Shown piece after piece: positions 1-6,854 of a stretch of 12,192 nucleotides of DNA. The translations under genes and the position numbers were made by a program. This DNA is from Bacteroidota bacterium (GTDB lineage Bacteria; Bacteroidota; Ignavibacteria; UBA10030): positions 14,127-26,318 of the forward strand of contig DOWV01000149.1 of NCBI GenBank assembly GCA_003519375.1, written 5' to 3'. Below the pieces are notes generated by a model. The model worked only from the letters and a program-made list of their open reading frames with translations. It was not told where the DNA came from and did not search any database. Every line of letters starts with the position of its first letter. The first letter of the stretch is position 1.

Positions 1-1074
1 GTGGAGATGGATGGATTCGAACAGAACAGCGGCGTCATCATCATTGCAGCGACAAACAGACCGGACGTGCTCGATCCTGCATTGCTCCGCCCGGGCCGAT
101 TCGACCGCCAGGTGGTCGTCGACAGGCCCGACGTGAAGGGACGCGAGGGGATTTTTGCCGTCCACACCAAGAACATTCCTCTCGACCAGGATGTGAAACT
201 TGAAGTGCTCGCGAAAGGTACTCCGGGTCTTTCGGGCGCGGATATCGCAAACCTCGTGAATGAAGCTGCTCTCCTCGCTGCCCGCCAGAACTGCAAGGTC
301 GTTTCCATGCAGCATTTTGAAGAGGCGAAGGACAAAGTCATGATGGGGATGGAACGGAAAAGCCTCATCATCACAGACCGGGAGAAGCGTGTGACAGCCT
401 ATCACGAAGCCGGGCACGTGCTCGTGTCGAAGCACTTACCGGATGCGGACCCCGTTCACAAGGTCACCATTATCCCGAGGGGACGCGCACTGGGCGTAAC
501 GACCTACCTCCCCATCGACGAGAAGCATACGTACTCCAAGGAGTACCTCGAGGCGATGATCACCTATGCGCTCGGCGGCCGCGCTGCGGAGCGCCTGATC
601 TTCAACCAGCTGACGACCGGGGCCGGAAACGACATCGAACGCGCAACGGAGCTGGCGAGAAAGATGGTCTGCGAATGGGGGATGAGCGAGAAGCTCGGTC
701 CCCTGGCATACGGAGCGAAGGAAGAGGAGCTCTTCCTGGGGCGTGAGATAACCCGGTCGCGCAACTTCAGCGAGAGTACGGCGGTTGCCATCGACCTGGA
801 AGTCAGAAAGATCATCACTGTTGCGATGAAGCGCTCGGAGAAAATCCTGCGCGACGATATCGAAACACTCCACAGGCTTTCGAATGCTCTTCTCGATCGC
901 GAGATTCTTGATTCCGAGGAAATCGACAAGCTCATCCGCGGCGAGGATCTTCCGCCGCCCGTCGACAAACGGAAAAACGGAGATCCGGAAAAACCACCGA
1001 CGCAGCTCATAAAATCCGCTCAACCTCCGACTGAACAGCCCGTCGATGGCGGGAAGACAAAGAAAGCGGTATGA
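1..1074 (+). CDS. ftsH: ATP-dependent zinc metalloprotease FtsH, C-terminal part (5' end outside window)
   Basis: FtsH is a membrane-anchored AAA+ hexameric protease that degrades misassembled membrane proteins and short-lived regulators. The frame is open at base 1 and begins inside the AAA domain: the first codons read V-E-M-D-G-F, an internal FtsH motif, so the GTG at base 1 is not the true start. Numbering from base 1, the AAA second region of homology is at residues 17-36 (AATNRPD...RPGRFDR). The zinc-protease motif HEAGH is at 135-139 (ligands H135 and H139, catalytic E136). A TTGAGNDIERAT block at 205-216 carries the likely third zinc ligand, D211. The last 45 or so residues are rich in Pro and Lys and look disordered. 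The N-terminal membrane segments, Walker A and Walker B lie upstream of the window. Its stop overlaps the next start by 4 bp (ATGA), implying translational coupling. Identification is secure. Confidence 0.97.
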   Translation: MEMDGFEQNSGVIIIAATNRPDVLDPALLRPGRFDRQVVVDRPDVKGREGIFAVHTKNIPLDQDVKLEVLAKGTPGLSGADIANLVNEAALLAARQNCKVVSMQHFEEAKDKVMMGMERKSLIITDREKRVTAYHEAGHVLVSKHLPDADPVHKVTIIPRGRALGVTTYLPIDEKHTYSKEYLEAMITYALGGRAAERLIFNQLTTGAGNDIERATELARKMVCEWGMSEKLGPLAYGAKEEELFLGREITRSRNFSESTAVAIDLEVRKIITVAMKRSEKILRDDIETLHRLSNALLDREILDSEEIDKLIRGEDLPPPVDKRKNGDPEKPPTQLIKSAQPPTEQPVDGGKTKKAV

Positions 1075-1787
1075 GCGGCGAACCACCTTTTGACGCAGAA
1101 CAGGTCCCGGCTCACGCCGCAAGTGAGTCGGGGCATCTTGACTCGAAGGCGACCATCGACTACAAGTCGGAGATTATCCGCAAGTCGATTCATCTCTGTT
1201 CGTTTTCGATACCGGTTGTCTACTTCTTCATCTCGAAGTCGTTCGCCCTTACCCTTCTGATCCCCCCATTCCTGGGCTTCTTTCTCGTCGATCTGGCCCG
1301 GTTCTACCATGAACCGACGCGCCAATGGTTCTTCCGGTGGTTCGGCTGGCTCCTGCGAAAACACGAGACAGATCAGGCTGTGAAGAGATTCACCGGGGCT
1401 ACGAATATTCTCTTTTCCGCCATTGTCTGTGTCGTGCTCTTCCCCAAGATTATCACTGTCAATGCTTTCGCGATCCTGATTGTTTCGGATATCACGTCGG
1501 CACTTGTGGGCAGGCGCTACGGTCGGAGACGGTTTCTTCAGAAGTCGCTGGTGGGAGCTACGGCGTTCTTCGTGTCGGCGGTGATTGTCGTTCTTCTTGC
1601 GCCAAAGGTCGAAGGTTTGGCGCTCGAATACGGGATCGGCATCGTGGCTGCTGCGGCCGGGGCTGTCATCGAGTCGCTATCAACGAAGATGGACGATAAC
1701 ATCACCGTTCCACTCGGAATCGGCCTCGTGATGTGGGCCCTCTACGCCCTTCTTCTCCCGACGGTCGATCTCTACAGGTTGCTGTAA
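1071..1787 (+). CDS. SEC59/DGK1/VTE5-family CTP-dependent lipid (polyprenol, phytol or diacylglycerol) kinase, integral membrane
   Basis: This 238-residue polytopic membrane protein resembles the dolichol kinase/phosphatidate cytidylyltransferase-like family, whose members phosphorylate a lipid alcohol with CTP. Visible family marks are the ExxRKxxH block at 34-41, D74 at the end of a membrane helix, D140 before a GRRYG basic loop (147-151), a K-S-L-V-G stretch at 158-162, and E201 followed by DDNITVP at 208-214, the probable nucleotide/metal site. Hydrophobic helices lie around 44-55, 58-74, 113-126, 129-145, 163-177, 187-202 and 212-230. The first 30 residues are hydrophilic. The ATG overlaps the ftsH stop (ATGA), so both are probably made from one transcript. 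The substrate cannot be read from sequence: polyprenol, farnesol or geranylgeraniol, and diacylglycerol are all possible. It could also be annotated as a phosphatidate cytidylyltransferase, but it is shorter than a typical CdsA. Confidence 0.8.
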   Translation: MSGEPPFDAEQVPAHAASESGHLDSKATIDYKSEIIRKSIHLCSFSIPVVYFFISKSFALTLLIPPFLGFFLVDLARFYHEPTRQWFFRWFGWLLRKHETDQAVKRFTGATNILFSAIVCVVLFPKIITVNAFAILIVSDITSALVGRRYGRRRFLQKSLVGATAFFVSAVIVVLLAPKVEGLALEYGIGIVAAAAGAVIESLSTKMDDNITVPLGIGLVMWALYALLLPTVDLYRLL

Positions 1788-1996
1788 TCCTTGAAAATCA
1801 CACGTGAGCTTCCAGCCGCCATAAGGTCGGCTATCGGATCTGCATCTGATCCGTCCCCCGGGGGCTTCCCCTTGTCGCCTACTTCCTCTCGCCAGCGGCC
1901 TCCTTACCGACTCGGTGAGCCCCGAGGAGGGTTACGGCTGCTTCTGAGGGGACATCGCACGACCAACTCGTAACGAGAACCTCCCTCCGGGCTAAA
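1788..1996. other. Structured noncoding spacer between convergent genes (possible ncRNA, small mobile element or bidirectional terminator)
   Basis: These 209 bp separate the stop of the lipid-kinase gene (plus) from the stop of cstA (minus). I find no convincing gene. A 60-codon reading frame from a TTG at 1791 is low complexity and matches no family I know. The stretch is dense in inverted repeats, read here on the plus strand. They are: AGCCGCC/GGtCGGCT at 1814-1820/1825-1832 (loop ATAA, one bulged T); CGGATC/GATCCG at 1835-1840/1848-1853; CCCCCGGGGG at 1855-1864; GGGG/CCCC at 1861-1864/1868-1871; a nested stem CAGC/GCTG (1893-1896/1937-1940) enclosing CCTCCT/AGGAGG (1899-1904/1925-1930); and CTCG/CGAG at 1967-1970/1974-1977. 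Longer-range pairs are GTCCCC 1853-1858 with GGGGAC 1948-1953, and GTTACG 1931-1936 with CGTAAC 1969-1974. No T-run follows any stem, so it is not a textbook intrinsic terminator. I do not recognise it as tmRNA, RNase P, SRP RNA, 6S RNA or a known riboswitch. Confidence 0.5.
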
Positions 1997-3670
1997 TCAC
2001 GTCCCGTGCCCAACGGAGCCGTCCACCACAGAGAGAAGCTGTGCAGGGCGTTTCAACCGCCTGTATACTTCCACCGCCACCACCAAACCCAGCACGATGA
2101 GCGCTGCGGCAATGCCGCTGAGGACGTAGTTCCCTGCAGGGAGGTAGAGCCAAGCGAGCTGGTATAATAAGGCTCCCTCGGTCGTGACCAGCATGAAGAT
2201 CCCAGGAATGAGTGTGTAGAGCGTAGGTTTCTTGTATCCAAACAAGTAAGCCGAGACAACCATGAGTGAAAGCGCGGCGATGAGTTGATTTGCGGCGCCA
2301 AATGCCGGCCAGAGGACTCTCCAATTATTCCCCAATGTCAGCAGGTAGGCGGCAACGAGAGCGATGGATGTGGCAACATAGATATTTCTCAACAGCGGCA
2401 CTTTTCGTCCGACGGTTTCGGTGACAATGTAACGGGTGAGCCTCGCACACGTATCGAGCGTCGTGAGGATGAAGGAGTTCAGCATCAGTATGCCGAACGC
2501 GATCCCGTAGGCAAGTGGTACGCCTATCGATTCCATGACCCGTCCCATTGCTGTTCCGAATGTGATGTTAGCTCCCTTCTCCGCAAGGAGTGTTTGGAAG
2601 ACGAAACGACCAAGGTCCTTCGACGGAGCCTCATTCCAGAACAGAACGCTTGACATGAGGAGGATGACGATCATCGCGAGTGCACCCTCCGTCAACATTC
2701 CGCCGAACGCCACCTTGCGTCCGTCGGATTCAACACGAAGTTGTTTTGCCGTCGTCCCGCTTGAGACCACCGAATGGAAACCCGAAACCGCACCGCAAGC
2801 AACCGTGATGAAAAGAATAGGCCAGATCGGTCCCTGGCTGCTGACCAGGCCGAGGTACGCCGGGCCGTTGATTTCGGGCCTCATGATCATCAGAGACACG
2901 AAGCTCAGAAAGAGACCAATGATGAGTATATACATGGAAAGATAGTCACGCGGCTGAAGCAATACCCAGACGGGCGCGCTCGCGGCGACGAGCGAGTAAC
3001 AAAGTGCTGCCAGAAGCCAGAAATCGTAACTCGCCTGGATCGGATAACTGTCGCCCAGAAGTATCAGGACAAAGATCACGATCAGCGCAACCAGTGTCCC
3101 GAGCCATATATTCATTCCTTTGCGGTAAACCAGGAAACCGAATAGCGTGGCAAGAATGATGAGTCCAACCGTCGGAATGACGATTTCAGGTTTCTCTGAC
3201 AGTGTCTGTGCAGTCAACACTGCAAACACCGCGATGACGAGCACGAGCGCCAGCCACAGGAAGACCGAGAAAATCCACCGGGCCAGATTCGATACATGTC
3301 GTTGGGAGAGATCCGCCACCGAGACTCCTCCGCTTCGCACCGAAGTCATCAGGGAAGTATAGTCATGGACTGCACCGATCAGGACCGAACCAAGCACTAT
3401 CCAGATGAGCGCCGGGAGCCATCCGAAAAGGGAATAAGCCAGGATCGGACCGACAATCGGGCCTGCGCCAGCGATGGACGAGAAATGGTGCCCGAAAAGG
3501 ATGGCAGGCTGCGAGGGAACGAAGTCAACGTCATCTCGCAGGGAATGAGCCGGAGTGGGGTGATCGTCATTCGGCTCGATGATCTTCTTGTCGAGAAATC
3601 CTCCATAGACTTTGTACATCACAAAAAACCAGATCGCTCCGAGTGCTCCTACGAGGGCTGCGTTCAGCAT
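1997..3670 (-). CDS. cstA: CstA-family carbon starvation protein (peptide/pyruvate transporter), compact form
   Basis: CstA-family proteins are inner-membrane transporters induced by carbon starvation in enterobacteria. Members there import peptides or pyruvate (CstA, BtsT). This one is 557 residues, almost entirely hydrophobic, with more than a dozen likely membrane helices. The family core is clear: the GHHFSSIAGAGPIVGP signature is at 60-75, followed by a GAVHDY block near 98-104. A second conserved block, near 290-310, runs CGAVSGFHSVVSSGTTAKQL. The protein is shorter than the roughly 700-residue E. coli CstA, as in many non-enteric members. The start is well supported: AAAGGAG (plus-strand 3676-3682) sits 5 nt before the ATG. 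It is the last gene of the minus-strand pncB-pncA-cstA group, 94 bp after pncA. The transported substrate in this organism is not known. The family assignment is secure. Confidence 0.93.
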   Translation of the reverse strand: MLNAALVGALGAIWFFVMYKVYGGFLDKKIIEPNDDHPTPAHSLRDDVDFVPSQPAILFGHHFSSIAGAGPIVGPILAYSLFGWLPALIWIVLGSVLIGAVHDYTSLMTSVRSGGVSVADLSQRHVSNLARWIFSVFLWLALVLVIAVFAVLTAQTLSEKPEIVIPTVGLIILATLFGFLVYRKGMNIWLGTLVALIVIFVLILLGDSYPIQASYDFWLLAALCYSLVAASAPVWVLLQPRDYLSMYILIIGLFLSFVSLMIMRPEINGPAYLGLVSSQGPIWPILFITVACGAVSGFHSVVSSGTTAKQLRVESDGRKVAFGGMLTEGALAMIVILLMSSVLFWNEAPSKDLGRFVFQTLLAEKGANITFGTAMGRVMESIGVPLAYGIAFGILMLNSFILTTLDTCARLTRYIVTETVGRKVPLLRNIYVATSIALVAAYLLTLGNNWRVLWPAFGAANQLIAALSLMVVSAYLFGYKKPTLYTLIPGIFMLVTTEGALLYQLAWLYLPAGNYVLSGIAAALIVLGLVVAVEVYRRLKRPAQLLSVVDGSVGHGT

Positions 3671-3675
3671 GGCTA

Positions 3676-3682
3676 CTCCTTT
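3676..3682 (-). promoter_or_regulatory. Strong Shine-Dalgarno of cstA
   Basis: AAAGGAG on the minus strand lies 5 nt upstream of the cstA ATG (3668-3670). It is the strongest ribosome binding site in the window. It fixes the start and suggests that cstA is translated independently of pncA. Confidence 0.75.
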
Positions 3683-3764
3683 GTTGGGGTGATTTGAATA
3701 TTTCCGGATCGGCCGGGCGACGAATTCCCGGGGCGACTCAACAGTTGCTGTGTCTCCTCAGCGA

Positions 3765-4304
3765 TTAAACATCAACAGACGTCACGATTGTCACACCAGC
3801 CTTTACCATTTCAGTAAGTGCCCTATCTCCGTCAGCGGGATCGACGTTCACAGCCGCGACGGCGTCCCGAACAACAAATACCTTGAAGCCTCGCGCCGCT
3901 GCATCAAGGGCTGAGGCTTTGACGCAATAATCCGTCGCAAGACCGGTGACGAAGATCTCTGTCACTCCCTTTTCCTTGAGATAGAGCTCGAGATCAAGGT
4001 TCGTGGCCTCAAATGCGGAGTAACCGTCGTCTTTATCGCGTGTCCCCTTCAGGAACTCCTGCTCGATCTTTTCGGAACGAAGCTCCGGATGGAATCCCGC
4101 GCCGCGGGTCTCCTGCACACAGTGCGGGGGCCACTTCTGGAAATGGACGGAATTGGCAGGATGCCAGTCTTTCGACGCGACAATGACATTGAATCGAGAC
4201 ATCAGACTGTTAATGACTGGCACAACCATGTCGCCCCGCGGGACGGCAAGTGCCCCCCCCGGGCAAAAGTCGTTTTGCACATCGACTATCAACAAGCCCT
4301 TCAT
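3765..4304 (-). CDS. pncA: Nicotinamidase (nicotinamide deamidase)
   Basis: PncA hydrolyses nicotinamide to nicotinate and ammonia in the cytoplasm, the first step of the deamidating NAD salvage route. The 179-residue length is slightly below the roughly 185-215 usual for bacterial PncA. The isochorismatase-fold catalytic triad is visible: D8 in LLIVDVQNDF, K86 in EFLKGT, and C127 in GLATDYCVKA. Metal ligands are D46 and H48 in SKDWHP, with H54, and H61 in the WPPHC motif. The following A-L-D-A-A-x-x-G-F segment (132-140) is also typical. The ATG is supported by an AAAAGGA ribosome binding site 7-8 nt upstream (plus-strand 4312-4318). It lies 56 bp downstream of pncB on the same strand, so the two consecutive enzymes are almost certainly co-expressed. 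The isochorismatase superfamily has other activities, but the full PncA metal and catalytic set makes nicotinamidase the clear choice. Confidence 0.95.
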   Translation of the reverse strand: MKGLLIVDVQNDFCPGGALAVPRGDMVVPVINSLMSRFNVIVASKDWHPANSVHFQKWPPHCVQETRGAGFHPELRSEKIEQEFLKGTRDKDDGYSAFEATNLDLELYLKEKGVTEIFVTGLATDYCVKASALDAAARGFKVFVVRDAVAAVNVDPADGDRALTEMVKAGVTIVTSVDV

Positions 4305-4360
4305 ATCAATATCCTTTTATGAGACCGTCTATTCTTCTCAGAGTGTTTTTGAGACAGGTT

Positions 4361-5776
4361 CTAACTGTGCTGTTGGAAATTCTCAACAAGCTGCGCACGA
4401 AGCGAGAGGAGCTTCTGTGAGATGCCAACCCTGTAGATATGCGGGAATTCAAAGCGCCTGTGCTCGGAGGCAAGATGCATCAAGCGTTCTTTCGCATACG
4501 CCGCGCTTTCCTGAGCCGTGCTCCTGCTGATGATTTCCCCGTTTTCCATCACCTTCTGCATCAGCACTTCCGATGCGCAATGTTTCAGAGTGCTTTTCTG
4601 CTCAGGGAAGAAAGGATGGACAATGTAATCTGGCGCAGCCTCATCTGCCAGCGTCACGCCATCTGCGGAAAAAAGACCCTCACCGTTGATAAATCGATGG
4701 ATACTCTTGATGCCGGGGAGCGTCAGCTTGGTATAGTTCTCGGAGAATTTGAGCCTCGGCGTTCCTCCGCACATGCTGAGCTTGTACACACCGTCGAGCG
4801 CGGCTGAAGGCTGTCCGGTGACGAGTCTCGTGCCTACGCCGAACACGTCAATCGGCGCGTGTTGGTCTTCCAACAAGCTTCTGATGACATATTCGTCGAG
4901 CTGATTGGAGACCGTGATCCGCACGTAATGCAGACCTGCCTGATCCAACATCGCTCTGGCATGTTTGCTGAGATACGCCAGATCGCCGCTGTCAAGACGA
5001 ACAGCCATCAAGCGGTGTCCGTCCTTTTCGAGTTCCTTTGCCACCGTGATAGCGTTCGGCACGCCGCTTCTGAGGGTGTTGTAGGTGTCGACGAGCAACA
5101 CACACCGGTCCGGATAGATCTCGGCGTACTTGCGGAAGGCCGTGAGTTCATCGTCATAACTCTGGACCCAGGAGTGCGCCTGTGTCCCTGAGGCCTCGAA
5201 GCCGTTGTGAAATGCTGCATAGACATTCGACGTAGCGTCCACCCCGCCAATGATGGCGGCCTTCGTGGCATGGACACCTCCGAAACCCTGGGCACGTCTC
5301 AGTCCAAAATCGACGACTCTGCGCCCGCCCGCCGCGGCCACAACCCGCGAAGCTTTCGTGGCGATGAGCGACTCAAAATTCAGGATGTTCAGGATCAGCG
5401 TTTCCAGAATCTGTGATTCAAGAAGGGTCCCTTCCACCCGGAACAAAGGCTCGAGCGGAAACACGATCTCCCCTTCGCGGACCGAGGTGATGGTGCCCTG
5501 GAATCTGAAGTTCCTGAGATACTTCGTGAACTCCTCTTTGAATCCGAGTCCCCGAAGATACTCGATCATGTCGTCACCGTATGAAAAGTCCTTAATCAGG
5601 TCGAGCACATCGGTAAGTCCGGCGAACACAACGTATCCACCATCAAAAGGATTTTCACGGAAAAAATAGTCAAAACAGCTGGAATCGCTCGCACGTCCTG
5701 CCAGAAAATAACCTTGCGCCATGGTGAGCTGATAGTAGTCAGTATAGAAGCCGGTGTGATTGTTCAGGACATTCAT
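4361..5776 (-). CDS. pncB: Nicotinate phosphoribosyltransferase
   Basis: PncB joins nicotinate to PRPP with ATP-stimulated turnover to give nicotinate mononucleotide, the committed step of the Preiss-Handler route to NAD. The protein is 471 residues, the usual length of the long NAPRTase subfamily. Family marks are the N-terminal TDYYQLTMAQGYF (12-24), the DFGLRRAQG block (156-164), the SGTQAHSW motif (196-203) whose H201 matches the His phosphorylated in the family, LLVDTYNTLRSGV (227-239), and RLDSGDL (260-266) with FGVGTRLVTGQ (312-322) in the phosphoribosyl-binding region. The ATG has only a weak purine-rich sequence upstream (AAGAA). It is the first gene of the pncB-pncA-cstA group, separated from yraN by 72 bp containing a short tandem repeat, so a promoter in that gap is plausible though none is clear. 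Identification is secure; nicotinamide phosphoribosyltransferase is less likely given the pncA neighbour. Confidence 0.95.
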   Translation of the reverse strand: MNVLNNHTGFYTDYYQLTMAQGYFLAGRASDSSCFDYFFRENPFDGGYVVFAGLTDVLDLIKDFSYGDDMIEYLRGLGFKEEFTKYLRNFRFQGTITSVREGEIVFPLEPLFRVEGTLLESQILETLILNILNFESLIATKASRVVAAAGGRRVVDFGLRRAQGFGGVHATKAAIIGGVDATSNVYAAFHNGFEASGTQAHSWVQSYDDELTAFRKYAEIYPDRCVLLVDTYNTLRSGVPNAITVAKELEKDGHRLMAVRLDSGDLAYLSKHARAMLDQAGLHYVRITVSNQLDEYVIRSLLEDQHAPIDVFGVGTRLVTGQPSAALDGVYKLSMCGGTPRLKFSENYTKLTLPGIKSIHRFINGEGLFSADGVTLADEAAPDYIVHPFFPEQKSTLKHCASEVLMQKVMENGEIISRSTAQESAAYAKERLMHLASEHRRFEFPHIYRVGISQKLLSLRAQLVENFQQHS

Positions 5777-5796
5777 GCTTATTCTTGAGTAAATGA

Positions 5797-5820
5797 CTTT
5801 GTGACTTCGTGCCTTTGTGG
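5797..5820. repeat. Short tandem repeat, three 8-bp units (CTTTGTGN-like)
   Basis: Three contiguous 8-bp units occupy the gap between yraN and pncB: CTTTGTGA (5797-5804), CTTCGTGC (5805-5812) and CTTTGTGG (5813-5820). On the minus strand they read NCACAAAG repeated. A related sequence, CACCAAAGCACAAC, occurs at the right end of the window (about 12173-12186) upstream of rimO in the opposite orientation. Similar CTTTGTG-type intergenic repeats are common in environmental genomes; I know of no assigned function. Confidence 0.6.
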
Positions 5821-5848
5821 CGGTCCTGTCTTGATTCCCAGCATTCTC

Positions 5849-6202
5849 TCAAACGAATGCATTCCGCAAGATGCTGATCTGTGGAATATTGCCCCTGTAC
5901 GTAATTGATACGATATCAAACCGGCAAGCCTGATGATCAAGCTTGTGTTCGAGCAGATAGCCTTCAGCCACCTTCTTGAGCTGCTCCTCTTTCTCCGGAG
6001 TGACCGCCTCTTCCGGACTTCCGAACCGGTCGCCGTGACGAGCTTTGACTTCGATGAACACCAGTTCTCCGCCTTCGAGAGCGACGAGATCGATCTCTCC
6101 ACGGTCGAACCGGTAGTTCCTCTGCAAAATCCTGTATCCCTGCTTCTCCAGCAACGAGGCTGCGAGATCTTCGCCCGCTCTCCCTTTCTGCTGCCTGTTC
6201 AT
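5849..6202 (-). CDS. yraN: YraN/UPF0102 family nuclease-fold protein
   Basis: This is a 117-residue protein of the UPF0102 (YraN) family, which has a restriction-endonuclease/Holliday-junction-resolvase-like fold and no firmly established function. The family pattern is complete: E11 in AGEDLAASLLEKQGY, RNYRFDRGEIDLV (28-40) with E36 and D38, FIEVKARHGDRFGSPEEAV (49-67) with E51 and K53, and a C-terminal FDIVSI strand. E36, D38, E51 and K53 form the expected (D/E)...ExK metal-dependent nuclease constellation, so the active site looks intact. The ATG overlaps the rnhB stop (ATGA), indicating translational coupling. rnhB and yraN are neighbours in many bacteria, which supports both calls and hints at a shared role in DNA or RNA maintenance. 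Length is normal for the family. Confidence 0.93.
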   Translation of the reverse strand: MNRQQKGRAGEDLAASLLEKQGYRILQRNYRFDRGEIDLVALEGGELVFIEVKARHGDRFGSPEEAVTPEKEEQLKKVAEGYLLEHKLDHQACRFDIVSITYRGNIPQISILRNAFV

Positions 6203-6852
6203 GGCGTCGAGTCAATCGCCGGTACAGGCATTCTGAAACTCCTCCGGTGAATCGGGCACATCCCGTGCTCACGAAGGGCCTGGAGGTGGAATTTCGTGCC
6301 GTACCCTTTGTGCCTGTCAAATCCATACTGGGGAAACTTCTCGTGATACTCTCGCATGAGACGATCACGCGTGACTTTCGCAATCACAGATGCCGCTGCG
6401 ATGGTTACCGACTTCGCATCACCATCGATAATATTTCGGTATCGCCACGTCTCGTGCCTGAAGCTGTTCCCGTCAGCGAGAACGATGTCGAAAGGACGAT
6501 CGAGCCGCTCGACTGCCTTCCGCATGGCAAGAATGGAGGCCTGATAGATGTTCACCCTGTCGATCACTTCGTGGCTCACGATCCCGACTCCCACGCTGAG
6601 AGCCTTCGCAGTAATATCGACGTAGAGTTTCTCTCGCCGTTTCTCGCTCAGCAATTTCGAATCGTCGACACCATCGATCGACATCCCCTTTGGCAAAATG
6701 ACGGCAGCTGCCACCACAGGACCAGCCAGCGGTCCCCTTCCTGCTTCATCAACACCTGCGATGACCTGGAATCCCTGCGACCGGCATTCATCTTCGAAGT
6801 CGAGCGTGGGCAGCTGATGAGTTCGTCTTAGAGTGACTGAACTGTCGGTCAT
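6199..6852 (-). CDS. rnhB: Ribonuclease HII
   Basis: RNase HII cuts the RNA strand of RNA-DNA hybrids and nicks 5' to single ribonucleotides misincorporated in DNA, starting ribonucleotide excision repair. The 217-residue length is typical. The four acidic catalytic residues are visible: D35 and E36 in IAGVDEAGRGPLAGP (32-46), D127 in LADGNS, and D145 in GDAKS. DSKLLSEKRRE is at 64-74 and IAAASVIAKVTRDR at 151-164. The RHKGYGTKFHLQAL block (180-193) and the GMCPIHRRSF segment (197-206) are characteristic C-terminal features. It has an N-terminal extension of about 25 residues before the core. It starts 2 bp after the UbiA stop and its own stop overlaps the yraN start, so it sits inside a tight operon. 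Identification is secure. Confidence 0.97.
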   Translation of the reverse strand: MTDSSVTLRRTHQLPTLDFEDECRSQGFQVIAGVDEAGRGPLAGPVVAAAVILPKGMSIDGVDDSKLLSEKRREKLYVDITAKALSVGVGIVSHEVIDRVNIYQASILAMRKAVERLDRPFDIVLADGNSFRHETWRYRNIIDGDAKSVTIAAASVIAKVTRDRLMREYHEKFPQYGFDRHKGYGTKFHLQALREHGMCPIHRRSFRMPVPAIDSTP

Positions 6853-6854
6853 GG

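Noticed and set aside
1..1074. GTG at base 1 as a genuine short FtsH-like gene start
   Set aside because: The codons at the edge encode the internal V-E-M-D-G-F motif of FtsH, so the gene simply continues upstream of the window.
436..1122. Minus-strand open frame of 228 codons opposite ftsH
   Set aside because: It is antisense to the FtsH peptidase domain and matches no known family.
1880..1960. SRP RNA (4.5S) candidate on the minus strand, prompted by GAAGCAGCC (about 1937-1945)
   Set aside because: The GGAA tetraloop and the GGTCC/GGA helix that define the SRP RNA tip are absent around it.
1791..1973. 60-codon frame starting with TTG in the convergent spacer
   Set aside because: It has a low-complexity Pro/Arg/Ser/Gly composition, a weak start codon and no recognisable family, and it overlaps the hairpin-rich region.
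1855..1990. Rho-independent terminator between the convergent genes
   Set aside because: Strong GC stems exist, but none is followed by a T-run on either strand.
6247..6831. Plus-strand open frame of 194 codons opposite rnhB
   Set aside because: It is a shadow of RNase HII, whose catalytic motifs are all on the minus strand.
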